A DNA stretch of 64,000 bases, from the NCBI RefSeq assembly GCF_963455295.1, contig NZ_OY734020.1:1984001-2048000 (forward strand), given 5' to 3'. A program made the position numbers and the translations under genes. The notes under the pieces were generated by a model. The model worked only from the letters and a program-made list of their open reading frames with translations, was not told the origin of the DNA and did no database searches. Shown in pieces: positions 48,107-57,373 of this stretch; position 1 is the first letter of the stretch, and every line of letters begins with the position of its first letter. Source of the DNA: Candidatus Thiodiazotropha sp. CDECU1 (GTDB lineage: Bacteria; Pseudomonadota; Gammaproteobacteria; Chromatiales; Chromatiaceae).

Positions 48107-48746
48107 ATTGTTAATCTTTGATTGGGATGGAACTTTGATGGATTCAGAGGCCCACATAATTGAGTGTGTCGAAGCTGCGGTGCGAGACCTGAATCTGCCC
48201 TTGCCCGGCCAGGATGCGATTCGAGATATCATCGGGCTTGGACTGCAGGAAGCCGTCAATACCCTCTTTCCCAGCGGCAGAGAGGGACTCCATCTGGAAG
48301 TGGCGGCCCGCTATCGGGCCCATTTTTTCAAGCGCAAAGAAACCCCATCAGAGCTTTTCGAGGGAACCCGCGAGGTGCTCGATGAACTGTTACAGCAGGG
48401 TTACCTGCTTGCCGTTGCCACCGGTAAAGGCCGCAAAGGGTTGGACTATGCCTTGGAGTCCACCGGCTTGGGCGAGTTTTTTCACCTGACCCGATGTGCA
48501 GACGAGACCTTTTCCAAACCGCATCCGGAAATGTTGCATCAGATACTTGAACAGACGGGGGTGGAACCGCGACAGGCACTGATGATAGGGGATACCGAGT
48601 ATGATCTGGAGATGGCTGTGAACGCCGGCGTGCCCTCGTTGGGTGTGACCTATGGCACCCACAGCCTGGGACGCTTGCTCAAACACAACCCCCTTGCCTG
48701 CGTGGATCGTGTTACGGAGATTCCTGCCTGGCTGAACAGGGGCTAA
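48096..48746 (+). CDS. HAD-superfamily IA hydrolase
   Basis: This 216-residue phosphatase of the Gph/YjjG type has the nucleophile motif IFDWDGTLMDS (D9, D11), motif II in AVATGKGRKG, motif III lysine in FSKPHPEML and motif IV IGDTEYDLEMAVNAG. The substrate is not predictable. It lies between rluC and sppA, a common gammaproteobacterial gene order. Confidence 0.93.
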   Translation: MKFELLIFDWDGTLMDSEAHIIECVEAAVRDLNLPLPGQDAIRDIIGLGLQEAVNTLFPSGREGLHLEVAARYRAHFFKRKETPSELFEGTREVLDELLQQGYLLAVATGKGRKGLDYALESTGLGEFFHLTRCADETFSKPHPEMLHQILEQTGVEPRQALMIGDTEYDLEMAVNAGVPSLGVTYGTHSLGRLLKHNPLACVDRVTEIPAWLNRG

Positions 48747-48803
48747 TCTCATTGTTCTATTTAAAAAGTTCTAACTTTTATAATTTGTTAAAGGGTATTT
48801 TTC

Positions 48804-49793
48804 ATGTCGGAAAGCAATAATGGAGCGCATAGAAATCAGTCCGAACCCAGTCGTTGGGAAAGGGATTTACTGAACCGGATGGTAATGGCGACCGTTACGG
48901 AAAATCGTCGCGGTCGTCGCTGGGGGATCTTCTTCAAACTCCTCACCTTCGGCTATCTGTTTCTGATCCTGGGGGTGTTTCTCTGGGGGGATAAGCTGCA
49001 GGTGGCGCAAACCACCGCAGAGGAGTACACCGCCCTGGTGGAAGTGAAGGGACTGATCTCCTCGGAGACCAAGGCGAGTGCGGACAATATCGTCACCGGC
49101 CTGCGCAATGCCTTTGAGGACAAAAAGACCAAAGGGGTCATCCTGAGGATGAATACCCCGGGAGGCAGTCCGGTACAGTCCCGCTATATCAATCGTGAGA
49201 TCAGTCGCTTGAGAGAGAAATATCCCAAGATCCCAGTGTATGCAGTGGTTGCGGATATCTGTGCCTCCGGTGGCTACTATATCGCCGCCGCGGCGGATAA
49301 GATCTATGCGGATGAGGGCAGTCTCGTGGGTTCGATCGGGGTATTGATCAACGGATTCGGTTTCGTCGATGGCATGCAGGAGTTGGGGATAGAGCGACGC
49401 CTGCTGACCGCGGGGGAGAACAAGGGCATTCTCGATCCCTTCTCACCCTTGGATGAGACCCATAAAGAGCATATCCAGCAGATGCTGGATCAACTCCATG
49501 AGCAGTTTATCGACAGCGTAAAGGAGGGCAGGGGAGAGCGCCTCAAGGTTGCGGACAACCCGGAGCTCTTCAGCGGTCTATTCTGGAACGGGGAGAAAGC
49601 CAAGGAGATGGGCCTGGTGGACGAATTCGGCAGCAGCAGTTATGTGGCCCGGGAGGTCATAGGTGCAGAGGAGATAGTCGATTTCACACCGAAAGAGGAT
49701 GTATGGGAGCGCTTTGCCCGGAATATCGGTGCAGGGGCAGCGGAGGTCTTGGCGACCTTCAGTGGACTGGATCTTGGACCCAACCTGCGTTGA
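48804..49793 (+). CDS. sppA: S49 signal peptide peptidase SppA-type protease
   Basis: This 329-residue protein has one N-terminal membrane helix (FKLLTFGYLFLILGVFLWG) and a periplasmic S49 domain. The catalytic serine lies in ICASGGYYIAAAA and the lysine in AGENKGILDPFSPL. VILRMNTPGGSPVQS is also conserved. It degrades cleaved signal peptides. It is the short single-domain form, not the fused E. coli SppA. Confidence 0.94.
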   Translation: MSESNNGAHRNQSEPSRWERDLLNRMVMATVTENRRGRRWGIFFKLLTFGYLFLILGVFLWGDKLQVAQTTAEEYTALVEVKGLISSETKASADNIVTGLRNAFEDKKTKGVILRMNTPGGSPVQSRYINREISRLREKYPKIPVYAVVADICASGGYYIAAAADKIYADEGSLVGSIGVLINGFGFVDGMQELGIERRLLTAGENKGILDPFSPLDETHKEHIQQMLDQLHEQFIDSVKEGRGERLKVADNPELFSGLFWNGEKAKEMGLVDEFGSSSYVAREVIGAEEIVDFTPKEDVWERFARNIGAGAAEVLATFSGLDLGPNLR

Positions 49794-49858
49794 TCTTCAA
49801 TCAGTGCCAAGGGTGTGGACTCACAGCATTTTTTGAAGCTTTGTAACAACCTGTGAAG

Positions 49859-49881
49859 GATTCCCGCACACGGCGGGAATC
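49859..49881. terminator. Probable bidirectional terminator hairpin
   Basis: GATTCCCGC pairs perfectly with GCGGGAATC around ACACG. It lies between the convergent sppA and autotransporter genes. The T content after the stem is weak on both strands, so termination efficiency is uncertain. Confidence 0.6.
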
Positions 49882-49885
49882 TTCA

Positions 49886-52800
49886 TTAAAACTCTATCCT
49901 GAGACCGGCATTAATCATATGCAGGGTAACATCATCCTGATCAAGTCGGGTTTCATAAAAGAGATAGCCGGACCTGCCCCGGGCAAAAACAGCTGATAAT
50001 CCGATACCCAGATTAAAGTAGTCGCTATCTGCCTCGTCGGTTTCGATACTGATTAGGGAACTGGTCGGATCGTTCACGAATCTGGCGTTGATGAAGCGTG
50101 AATCATCCTCGAATTCGTGTTCCCATTCGAAACGGAGTTGCGGCATGAGAACCGCGTTTGCTGTGCTAATGGTGTATGAGACGTTTCCACCTACAACCAA
50201 CACCATCGATTTGAGTTCCTGATCCTCGATGCGTAGCACCGATCCAAAGCCGGCTGCAGCGGGATTGGACGCCTGTTCCGTATAGGCGTCTATCTCGGCG
50301 CTGGTATAGGAAAGTCGGCCGTATGGTGTAAGGATCAAGGCATCCCGGCGATACTCATAGCCAGCACTGAGATTGAACGCATATTCCATACCGTCTGTAT
50401 CCCCCTGACCGAATTGATCAGGTTCGCCAGCTGTACTGATACGGCGTCGCGTGTCATAGCTGTTCGACCCTAGTTGGATCAGTGCATCAATATAGATGTT
50501 GTTATCCTGATAATAGGTGCCATAGGCAGACAGGCTCCAGGCATCCATTTCAAGATTGCCTGCTGCATCATTGTATTCGGAATCATATCTGGAAAAACCC
50601 AAGGCACCACCTGCGACGAATTTATCGCTGAACCTGTAATCAAGCCCCAGGGTGATGCCACTGGTATCAAAGTCAAATCCCGTCTCCCGTTGAGTTTCAT
50701 CTTTCTCACCGAAATTGACATTACCATTGATGAAGGCACCCCAACGTCCCTGCAGCTCATCAGAATCACCAGCCGCGCCGCCTAGGGCCTTTTTATCTTG
50801 AGGGTACAGGCCATCGAACAGTCTCGAATTTAGAGCTATATCCTTGATGTTTACAGTCAGTCCTTGAAGATTCAGGCCGATATCACCTCTACGCAACGCC
50901 ACGAGCCGTGTGCGAATATTGGTGTGTTGAGTGCTGGCGGCTTCTATGGAAGCAGTGCCCTGAGCCGCAACCTCCTCTGGAGCCAAGCGGGATAGGGTGC
51001 TGGCTGCACCGGTATCAGTGACAAGAGTGTCGCAGGTCATCAACAAATCCTGCTCGGCCGGAGTCAGATTACCGGTAGCTTGTTTTTCAGCGAGGGATGG
51101 ACATAGGTTATCCATGGTCGAGCCAATAGCTTGCTGGTTATCCGTTAATCCCGGTATCTCGGCGATGCTGTTGACAGTGAACTCAACAGTCGTGACATTG
51201 GTCAGGGTTGCAATGAGTTTAATTACACTTGTTTGCTGGATGGTCATGTTGGTAGATGCCTGACCATCTTGATCGGTGGTGGATTCGCTGTCACTCAGGG
51301 TGGCAGCGTTCGCAGGTGTGATGCTCCAGACAATGGTTCTGTCGACAACCGGTGAGCCACTGAGATCGACCAACTGTACGGTAAAGGGTCCTACCGTCTC
51401 ACCGGAACTGCCGGTCAGATTGCTGCCTGAGATGATTTGCAGTTGTTTCTCTTCACCACGTATGGTGATCGTCACCTGATCTTGATGGGTCAAGCCAACA
51501 TCGTCGGTGACCCTCAGGGTGAGGGTATGCACCCCAACACTGAGCACTACAGTGGGTGTGGCACCTGTCCCTATTTCGTTGCTTCCCTCTAACCATTGGT
51601 AGCTGACGATTGAGCCATCCGGATCTGTCGAGCCTGCACCATCAAGCGCCACGGATGCCGAACCATCGTCATCCGTATCCACTAGGGTCTGATCGGGACC
51701 AGCATTTGCGATAGGCGCAAGCGTGTTGGAGATAATGGAGATGATCACTTGGTCTTCAGCGACTAAATCGTCATTGTCGGTGACACGCAGGGTTAATGTA
51801 TGGTTTCCCTCTGGAAGGGTGATTGTCACTGTCGCACCGCTGGCGATCTCAGTCCCATTCTCGAACCATTGATATGAGAGAATATTGCCGTCAGGATCCG
51901 ATGAGCCGGTAGCGTCGAGGTTGACCTGTTCACTGCCGTCGCCATCTGTGTCGGTCAAAGTCTGGTCCTGGCCCGCGTTGGCAATCGGTGCGTTTGATGT
52001 CGCCGCCACGGAAATCAACACCTGATCCTCGCTGAAGAGACTACTGTTGTCTGTCACACGCAGGGTAATGGTGTGCTCCCCAACAGCTAAGGCCACCGTT
52101 GGGGTCGCGCCGGTGGCAATCTGACTGCCCTGCTCAAGCCATACATAGCTCACGATAGTACCATCCGAATCCATTGAGCCTGTGCCATCCAGCAGGACAT
52201 CCTCCAAGCCGTTGTTATCGGCATCGGTCAATTGCTGATCGGGTCCCGCATTTGCGTTAGGCGCATTGGGCGCGGGCAGGATAGTAATCACAACCTGATC
52301 CTCGGTTACCATGCCATCGTCATCGGTGACACGAAGGGTGAGATTATGTGTACCTACAGCCAGGGCAATGGTAGGCGTTACTCCCGTGGCAATTGTGCTG
52401 CCCTGGATATCGAATTCAAACCATTCATAGCTGATGATGCTCCCGCCCACATCACTGGAGCCGGAACCGTCGAGTGCCACATTTTCCGAACCGCTGTTAT
52501 CGGAATCGATCAGGCTCTGATCAGGACCGGCGTCTACCTCAGGATAGGAGAGTACGTGTATGGTGAGGCTGTCTATATCGGTTAGCCCATGGTTGTCTGT
52601 AACCTGTAAGTCCAACGTATGGTCACCGGGAGTTAGTGTTGTGTATTGTATGGTGCAGGTAGACGAGACTAAGAAAGCACCGGAATCCAAGCGAAATTCG
52701 CAACTGTCGATGTTACCGTCTGAATCCGTTGATGAGAGTCCGTTGAAGCTGATCGGGAATTGGGTCGTTTCATCCACATTCACGGTTGGCCCTGCGGGAT

Positions 52801-53389
52801 TCAGAACTGCGCTGGGATAGGCGCCGACCATGGTTGTTGTGGAGATAGAGGTGCCGAGAGAGGTGCAAAAGACAGGTGGTGTCTGAGCCGGAACCAACTG
52901 GCACGCCGCCTCAAAGGTCACGGTATGGTTGCCGGGGCTCGGATTATTCCAGGTGAACGAGGGCGTCTGAGTCCCTCCCTCCTGGAGATCATTACAAGCA
53001 AAGTATTCAGGGAAGCTAGTGTCTAGTGAGCAGCCAACGGCGTCGATCTCACCGGAATCGGCCCTGATAACCGTACCGTCCACCCTCATTCTGATGCTGA
53101 TGCCGATAGCACTGGCCGGATTGATGCCATCATCGACATTGCTTGTCGTCAGACTATAGGTGATGGGTATCCCAACAGAGACTGAATTGGGTGGTGATTG
53201 GGAGAGACCGGATAGCTGGATGTCATTGGCTTCAAGGCTGCTTGGAAAGCTGTAAAACAGCAATAAGCTGAACAGGCTTGTCAGACAAAGCGTGCAAAAT
53301 GTGGCAGGTTTACTTCTCCAAGATCTGCTTCTGTGCCGCCATACCCAGGTACTGCACCCTGTTCGCAATGACCGCGAATTTGCACGCAT
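49886..53389 (-). CDS. PKD-repeat autotransporter with Big-1-like domain
   Basis: This is a 1167-residue protein. The N-terminus has a long basic segment, then a hydrophobic signal (FCTLCLTSLFSLLLFYSF). Four PKD repeats follow (NAGPDQ...DPDGxIxSYxW...TLRVTDN), with calcium-loop-like DTDGDGS stretches, then a Big-1-like domain (VVDRTIVWSITPANAATLSD) and a short linker. The last ~300 residues form an autotransporter beta-barrel (RWGAFINGNVNFGE, GLDYRFSDKFVAGGALGFS), ending in LRIEF with terminal Phe. No protease or lipase motif was seen in the passenger. It is probably a surface adhesin. The start at the ATG at 53389 may be too long. Confidence 0.88.
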   Translation of the reverse strand: MRANSRSLRTGCSTWVWRHRSRSWRSKPATFCTLCLTSLFSLLLFYSFPSSLEANDIQLSGLSQSPPNSVSVGIPITYSLTTSNVDDGINPASAIGISIRMRVDGTVIRADSGEIDAVGCSLDTSFPEYFACNDLQEGGTQTPSFTWNNPSPGNHTVTFEAACQLVPAQTPPVFCTSLGTSISTTTMVGAYPSAVLNPAGPTVNVDETTQFPISFNGLSSTDSDGNIDSCEFRLDSGAFLVSSTCTIQYTTLTPGDHTLDLQVTDNHGLTDIDSLTIHVLSYPEVDAGPDQSLIDSDNSGSENVALDGSGSSDVGGSIISYEWFEFDIQGSTIATGVTPTIALAVGTHNLTLRVTDDDGMVTEDQVVITILPAPNAPNANAGPDQQLTDADNNGLEDVLLDGTGSMDSDGTIVSYVWLEQGSQIATGATPTVALAVGEHTITLRVTDNSSLFSEDQVLISVAATSNAPIANAGQDQTLTDTDGDGSEQVNLDATGSSDPDGNILSYQWFENGTEIASGATVTITLPEGNHTLTLRVTDNDDLVAEDQVIISIISNTLAPIANAGPDQTLVDTDDDGSASVALDGAGSTDPDGSIVSYQWLEGSNEIGTGATPTVVLSVGVHTLTLRVTDDVGLTHQDQVTITIRGEEKQLQIISGSNLTGSSGETVGPFTVQLVDLSGSPVVDRTIVWSITPANAATLSDSESTTDQDGQASTNMTIQQTSVIKLIATLTNVTTVEFTVNSIAEIPGLTDNQQAIGSTMDNLCPSLAEKQATGNLTPAEQDLLMTCDTLVTDTGAASTLSRLAPEEVAAQGTASIEAASTQHTNIRTRLVALRRGDIGLNLQGLTVNIKDIALNSRLFDGLYPQDKKALGGAAGDSDELQGRWGAFINGNVNFGEKDETQRETGFDFDTSGITLGLDYRFSDKFVAGGALGFSRYDSEYNDAAGNLEMDAWSLSAYGTYYQDNNIYIDALIQLGSNSYDTRRRISTAGEPDQFGQGDTDGMEYAFNLSAGYEYRRDALILTPYGRLSYTSAEIDAYTEQASNPAAAGFGSVLRIEDQELKSMVLVVGGNVSYTISTANAVLMPQLRFEWEHEFEDDSRFINARFVNDPTSSLISIETDEADSDYFNLGIGLSAVFARGRSGYLFYETRLDQDDVTLHMINAGLRIEF

Positions 53390-53542
53390 GATCCCGTTCC
53401 CCCGATGTTATTTTGTCACGTTCTATCTGTTGAGTGATCGATACAGCATTGCCCCTCAATCTAAACGGATCTTTATCACTTACATTATTTAGGAAATTTT
53501 TTCCTCTGTTATTGACAGAGGTCAACGGGAGCTTGTGTTTCA

Positions 53543-54568
53543 CTAACAAATTCGAGGCAGTGGATCATCCTCCAGCTCTTCCAGGATGCGGGCCCCGCCC
53601 AGCTCAGTCTCTAAGATGACGTAGGGATCTTCTTGTTGCGTCTCACCGATCAGTGCCGCCAGTTCACCCCCTGGCAGATCTCGCCAACGCGCCAGGACCT
53701 GGTCTGCCTGTTCGGGTGCGACCACGGCTACGACGCGCCCTTCACAGGCCAGAAAGAGAGGATCATAGCCCAGCATTTCGCACACTGAAGTCACTGGGTC
53801 ACGTACCGGAATGGCGGTTTGATCGAGTCTGACCTGCATGCCGGTGGCGCGGCAGATTTCATGGGCCACCGTCGCGACACCGCCGCGGGTGGGATCGCGC
53901 ATGAAGCGTAGTCCCGACATATCGAGCAGGGACTGAGTGAAGGGTAGAACTGAACCGGCGTCGGATTGTACATCCCCCCTTAATCCGAACTGTTCCCGGG
54001 CGAGCATTACCGCAATCCCGTGGTCACCAACAGGACCGCTTACCAATATTCTGTCCCCCGGCTTGATCATGTTCATCCCCAACTTCAGGTGGTGATCACG
54101 CATTCCGATACCTGCTGTTGCCAGATAGATCCCACTGCCTTCACCACGTCGCACCACTTTGGTATCCCCTGCAACCACTTGGACATCCACAGCGCTTGCG
54201 GCGTCGGCGATGCTCTGAATGATGCGTTGTAACTGGGCAACCTCGAATCCCTCCTCGATAAAGGCGTTGAGACTCAGATACTTAGGCACCGCACCACTCA
54301 CTGCCAGGTCGTTGGTCGTGCCATGCACGGCCAGGGATCCAATGTCGCCTCCGGGAAACTCCAGGGGTTGGACAGTGAAACCGTCGGTGGTGAAGAGCAG
54401 ATCACCATCGGTCAAACCGGGCAGCAGGGCGGCATCCGCCTGGATATCCAGATTGGGGTTTTGCAAATAGCGGGCAAACAGGGATTCGATCAGTTCCCGC
54501 ATGTAGCGCCCACCGTTACCATGGGCGAGTGATATATGTGTGTCCTGAACAGTCGTGGTTGTTTTCAT
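53543..54568 (-). CDS. hypE: Hydrogenase maturation protein HypE
   Basis: HypE dehydrates a carbamoylated C-terminal cysteine to make the cyanide ligands of [NiFe]-hydrogenase iron. The 341-residue protein begins with SLAHGNGGRYMRELIESLF and has DRILVSGPVGDHGIAVML and DPTRGGVATVAHEI. The C-terminus ends PRIC with the reactive cysteine, so the protein is complete. No other hyp or hydrogenase genes are in the window, so its partners must be elsewhere. Confidence 0.95.
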   Translation of the reverse strand: MKTTTTVQDTHISLAHGNGGRYMRELIESLFARYLQNPNLDIQADAALLPGLTDGDLLFTTDGFTVQPLEFPGGDIGSLAVHGTTNDLAVSGAVPKYLSLNAFIEEGFEVAQLQRIIQSIADAASAVDVQVVAGDTKVVRRGEGSGIYLATAGIGMRDHHLKLGMNMIKPGDRILVSGPVGDHGIAVMLAREQFGLRGDVQSDAGSVLPFTQSLLDMSGLRFMRDPTRGGVATVAHEICRATGMQVRLDQTAIPVRDPVTSVCEMLGYDPLFLACEGRVVAVVAPEQADQVLARWRDLPGGELAALIGETQQEDPYVILETELGGARILEELEDDPLPRIC

Positions 54569-54599
54569 GGGCCGCCAGCTTAAGCCATTATCCAGGCAT

Positions 54600-54627
54600 A
54601 AAAAACCCCGCCATAGGGGCGGGGCAA
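54600..54627 (-). terminator. Terminator of the sulfur-globule-like gene
   Basis: On the minus strand CCCCGCC pairs with GGCGGGG around a five-base loop, followed by TTTTTT. It ends the glycine-tyrosine-rich gene and separates it from hypE, 32 bases further on. Confidence 0.85.
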
Positions 54628-54649
54628 GTTTTTATTGGGTGGTTTGTAA

Positions 54650-54976
54650 TTATTGGCTTTCTGCTGGTGCCGCCGGTGCAGCAGGGGCTGCCGGGGCGGC
54701 ATAGGGATAGCCATAACCGTAGCCGGGATAGCCGCCGTATCCATAGCCGGGATAGCCGTAACCATAGGCGGGATAGCCATAGCCATAGCCGGGATAGCCG
54801 TAACCATAGCCGGGATAGCCCCATGGACCACCGCCGTAGGGCCCCCAGGGACCACCATAATAATCATCATCATCGAACCAATCAAAAGGACCCCAGAAAG
54901 CCTGAGCGGGTAGGGTTGTCAACAGAGCGGATCCGGTGATAGCAGCTACAGCAGCAATTTTTAAGGTTTTTTTCAT
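54650..54976 (-). CDS. Sulfur-globule envelope-like Gly/Tyr/Pro repeat protein
   Basis: This is an exported protein of about 108 residues. The ATG at 54976 has AAGGAG 10 bases upstream. A signal peptide MKKTLKIAAVAAITGSALL leads to cleavage at PAQA, then AFWGPFDWFDDDDYY, then about seven GYGYPGYGYG-type repeats and an Ala/Pro tail. This is the layout of sulfur-globule proteins that coat internal sulfur in purple sulfur bacteria and relatives, though such composition is not unique to them. The repeats make the identification moderate. Confidence 0.65.
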   Translation of the reverse strand: MKKTLKIAAVAAITGSALLTTLPAQAFWGPFDWFDDDDYYGGPWGPYGGGPWGYPGYGYGYPGYGYGYPAYGYGYPGYGYGGYPGYGYGYPYAAPAAPAAPAAPAESQ

Positions 54977-55176
54977 GGCAGAATGTCTCCTTCGTATCAC
55001 TTTCTAATATTTCTCAGGTGGCGAGTCACCACCCAGCCTCAACACCCCATTATTTTATTATATGGGTTCAGGGTCAGATGCGGGGCTGCGCCTTGAACCT
55101 CATAATTACTATATGCCAGGGATAATTTTTTTGCTTGATTTAAATCATTAAATTATCGATCTTTAATATTCTAGGA

Positions 55177-56304
55177 TTAGAGTAGTGCCGACAAGCGCTT
55201 GAATGCGGTCTCTATCTCTGATTCAGTGTTGTAAAAGTGGGGTGAAAAACGAATCCCACCACCCCGGTATGCGCACATGACCTGCTGCTGCATAAGGCCT
55301 TGATAGAGGACCTGATTATCTCTCTCCGGCACCTGGAATGTGACGATTCCTGCCCGCTTGTCAGGGTCTCTCGGGGTGAGTAATTCAAAACCGGCTGCGT
55401 CAACCTGGTCGATCACAAGGTCGGCATTCCTGGTGATCTTGGTTGCGATTTCAGTCAACCCGATCTCGTGGATAAGCGAGAGGCTCGCATGCAGCGCGTG
55501 GATACCAAGCATATTGGGACTGCCGCATTCAAAGCGTCTCGCACTCTGGGCGGGTTGCCAATCGGTGCGATCAAAATCCCCCATGGATTCCACCATGTGC
55601 CAGCCAAACTGATGCAGTTTGAGCTGCTGTCGGAGTGCTGCCTGGCAATAGAAGAGGGCCACACCCTCTGCCCCCAGCATCCATTTGTGACCGTCCGCCA
55701 CGACTATATCGGCATGACATTGCGTCAGATCGAACGGAATTGCCCCCAGACTCTGAATGGCATCGATGACGAAGATCACATCATGAGTCCTGCAATAATC
55801 CCCCAGGCTTTCAAGCTGTAGCCGTTCTCCTGTTGCATACTGAACAGAACTGACTGAGAGCAGACGGGTTTTATGGTCGCAGAGTGCTATCAGATCGTGT
55901 TCAGGATCACGACTGTGGTTCAGATCCAACAACCTTAGCTCGACACCGTGAGGCTCGAGTGACTCCCAGACGATGCGATTGGAGGGAAACTCCTGGGCAA
56001 TGGAAACAATATTGTCCCCTGGCAGCCAATCGAGGCCGTAGGCGATAGCCGACAGGCCTTCGGAGGTGCTTTTCAAGAGTGCGATATCATGCTCAGATGG
56101 CGCATTTATCAACTTGGTCATCAGCCTGCGCAGCTCAGTCTCGACACCTAACCAGCGCGCATAGTGGGAAGAGCCAAGGAAGCCGTTTTCTCGCGCAAAT
56201 CGCACCACTTCAGCGACAGTGCGTTCAGGCCAGGGCGCAACAGCGGCGTGGTTCAGGTAGACAATAGCCGGATCGAGTGAAAATTGAGACACGTGTGACC
56301 TCAT
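55177..56304 (-). CDS. Class V aminotransferase (PLP-dependent)
   Basis: This 375-residue PLP enzyme of the class V/cysteine-desulfurase fold has the PLP lysine at K207 in VVADGHKWMLGAEG, and YLNHAAVAPWPERT, LLSVSSVQYATGE and FECGSPNMLGIHA. There is no conserved catalytic cysteine loop as in IscS/SufS, so it is more likely an isopenicillin epimerase-like or kynureninase-like aminotransferase. The substrate is unknown. It shares a 15-base divergent gap with the cupin gene. Confidence 0.9.
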   Translation of the reverse strand: MRSHVSQFSLDPAIVYLNHAAVAPWPERTVAEVVRFARENGFLGSSHYARWLGVETELRRLMTKLINAPSEHDIALLKSTSEGLSAIAYGLDWLPGDNIVSIAQEFPSNRIVWESLEPHGVELRLLDLNHSRDPEHDLIALCDHKTRLLSVSSVQYATGERLQLESLGDYCRTHDVIFVIDAIQSLGAIPFDLTQCHADIVVADGHKWMLGAEGVALFYCQAALRQQLKLHQFGWHMVESMGDFDRTDWQPAQSARRFECGSPNMLGIHALHASLSLIHEIGLTEIATKITRNADLVIDQVDAAGFELLTPRDPDKRAGIVTFQVPERDNQVLYQGLMQQQVMCAYRGGGIRFSPHFYNTESEIETAFKRLSALL

Positions 56305-56319
56305 CAGCAGGAGACTAAT

Positions 56320-56700
56320 ATGCAGGCAAAAATCTTACGGCATGATGCGTCAAAGGAGTACTTTTTCCAAGAAGGGTGTTTTATCAACGAGCTATCGAAT
56401 CACCCGGGGGACAGTGAGCTATCCATCGCTCAAGCCAGGGTTGAACCCGGTGTGACGACCCAACTGCATCGTTTGCATCAAAGTGCCGAGCGCTACTGCA
56501 TAATCGCAGGTGAAGGGATGGTTGAGATTGAGGGATTGGGTCCTCAGTCTGTTACTGCCGGAGATGTGGTTCTCATACCCCCGGGATTCTCTCAACGCAT
56601 CAGAAATAGCGGTGATGAGGACCTGATATTTCTTGCGCTCTGTACTCCACGCTTCGAACCCCAGGACTATATGGAGCTCGAGGAGAGTGAAAATCCATAA
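56320..56700 (+). CDS. Cupin-domain protein
   Basis: This 126-residue single cupin barrel has a first motif with His residues (TTQLHRLHQSAERYCIIAGEG) and a second, GDVVLIPPGFSQRIRNSGDEDL, where the usual histidine is replaced (Gln in FSQRIRN). Metal binding may therefore be altered. It is divergent from the aminotransferase with only 15 bases between starts, so the promoters overlap the opposite coding sequences. Confidence 0.85.
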   Translation: MQAKILRHDASKEYFFQEGCFINELSNHPGDSELSIAQARVEPGVTTQLHRLHQSAERYCIIAGEGMVEIEGLGPQSVTAGDVVLIPPGFSQRIRNSGDEDLIFLALCTPRFEPQDYMELEESENP

Positions 56701-56720
56701 TCCCTGCGGGATTTGGCTTT
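56699..56720 (+). terminator. Short intrinsic terminator after the cupin gene
   Basis: AATCCC pairs with GGGATT around a three-base loop and is followed by TTGGCTTTT. The short stem makes it a moderate candidate. Confidence 0.5.
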
Positions 56721-57106
56721 TATGTTTAAAAAATTAGTAAAAACAAATAGATATATATACTTGTGCAAATAAAGTACAGATAGATGATGGAACAACCCCA
56801 GACTGGTGTAGTTAGATCAGGGAAAAGCAATGATTACATGGGTAATTTATAAAAATATCTTTATTAATCAGTAAGTAAGATATCAATGCCAGCTCATGGT
56901 GATTGGGGATCTGGATCACGAAAGCTACAAAAATATGCAAAAAAGGTATATAATTATTTTAGAAACTATTAATATAGCCGCTAATTATTGATAGAGAGGT
57001 TGATCCTCAACTGAGTTTCAGTAGCGATTGAGAATTATCAGTGATTATGAAAGATTCATTTGACATTATATTATCAATGACTAATACGCGAGTAGTGAGG
57101 TGTATC
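56721..57106. other. AT-rich intergenic region
   Basis: These 386 bases are strongly AT-rich and contain no credible gene. Nothing ordered was recognised except a ribosome binding site GAGGTG just before the small membrane protein at 57107. Confidence 0.5.
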
Positions 57107-57337
57107 ATGTCATTTCTCAACTGTAAACATCTGCGCAAAGTCGTCACCCTGGCAGGTGTGCTTCTGATTGGCGGAATTCTGCTAGAGGTCGTCGCACACT
57201 GGCTAGCTTCCAACATCGGACTATTGATCATCCAGCCAGTAGCATTGGGTATGGTTCTGTTCAGCCCCGTGGTTATGCTGCTTGCAATGATCCTCAGTCT
57301 GATCCCCGGTAAGAGTTTCAAGGACTGTATGCAATAA
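57107..57337 (+). CDS. Small two-helix membrane protein
   Basis: This 76-residue protein begins MSFLNCKHLRKVVTL. The ATG at 57107 is chosen because GAGGTG lies 5 bases upstream; a longer frame from 57041 has no such site. Two hydrophobic helices are seen (LAGVLLIGGILLEVVAHWL and LLIIQPVALGMVLFSPVVML). Family unknown. It converges on the NapC-type gene. Confidence 0.65.
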   Translation: MSFLNCKHLRKVVTLAGVLLIGGILLEVVAHWLASNIGLLIIQPVALGMVLFSPVVMLLAMILSLIPGKSFKDCMQ

Positions 57338-57373
57338 CGGCAGTTCAGGCATCAGGGCTCAGTAGTGTCTCAT

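Noticed and set aside
54690-54830. CRISPR-like short repeats
   Set aside because: The repeats are in frame, without unique spacers, and encode the Gly-Tyr-Pro repeats of a secreted protein.
53543-54976. Hydrogenase locus
   Set aside because: Only hypE is present; no structural subunit or other maturation gene is in the window.
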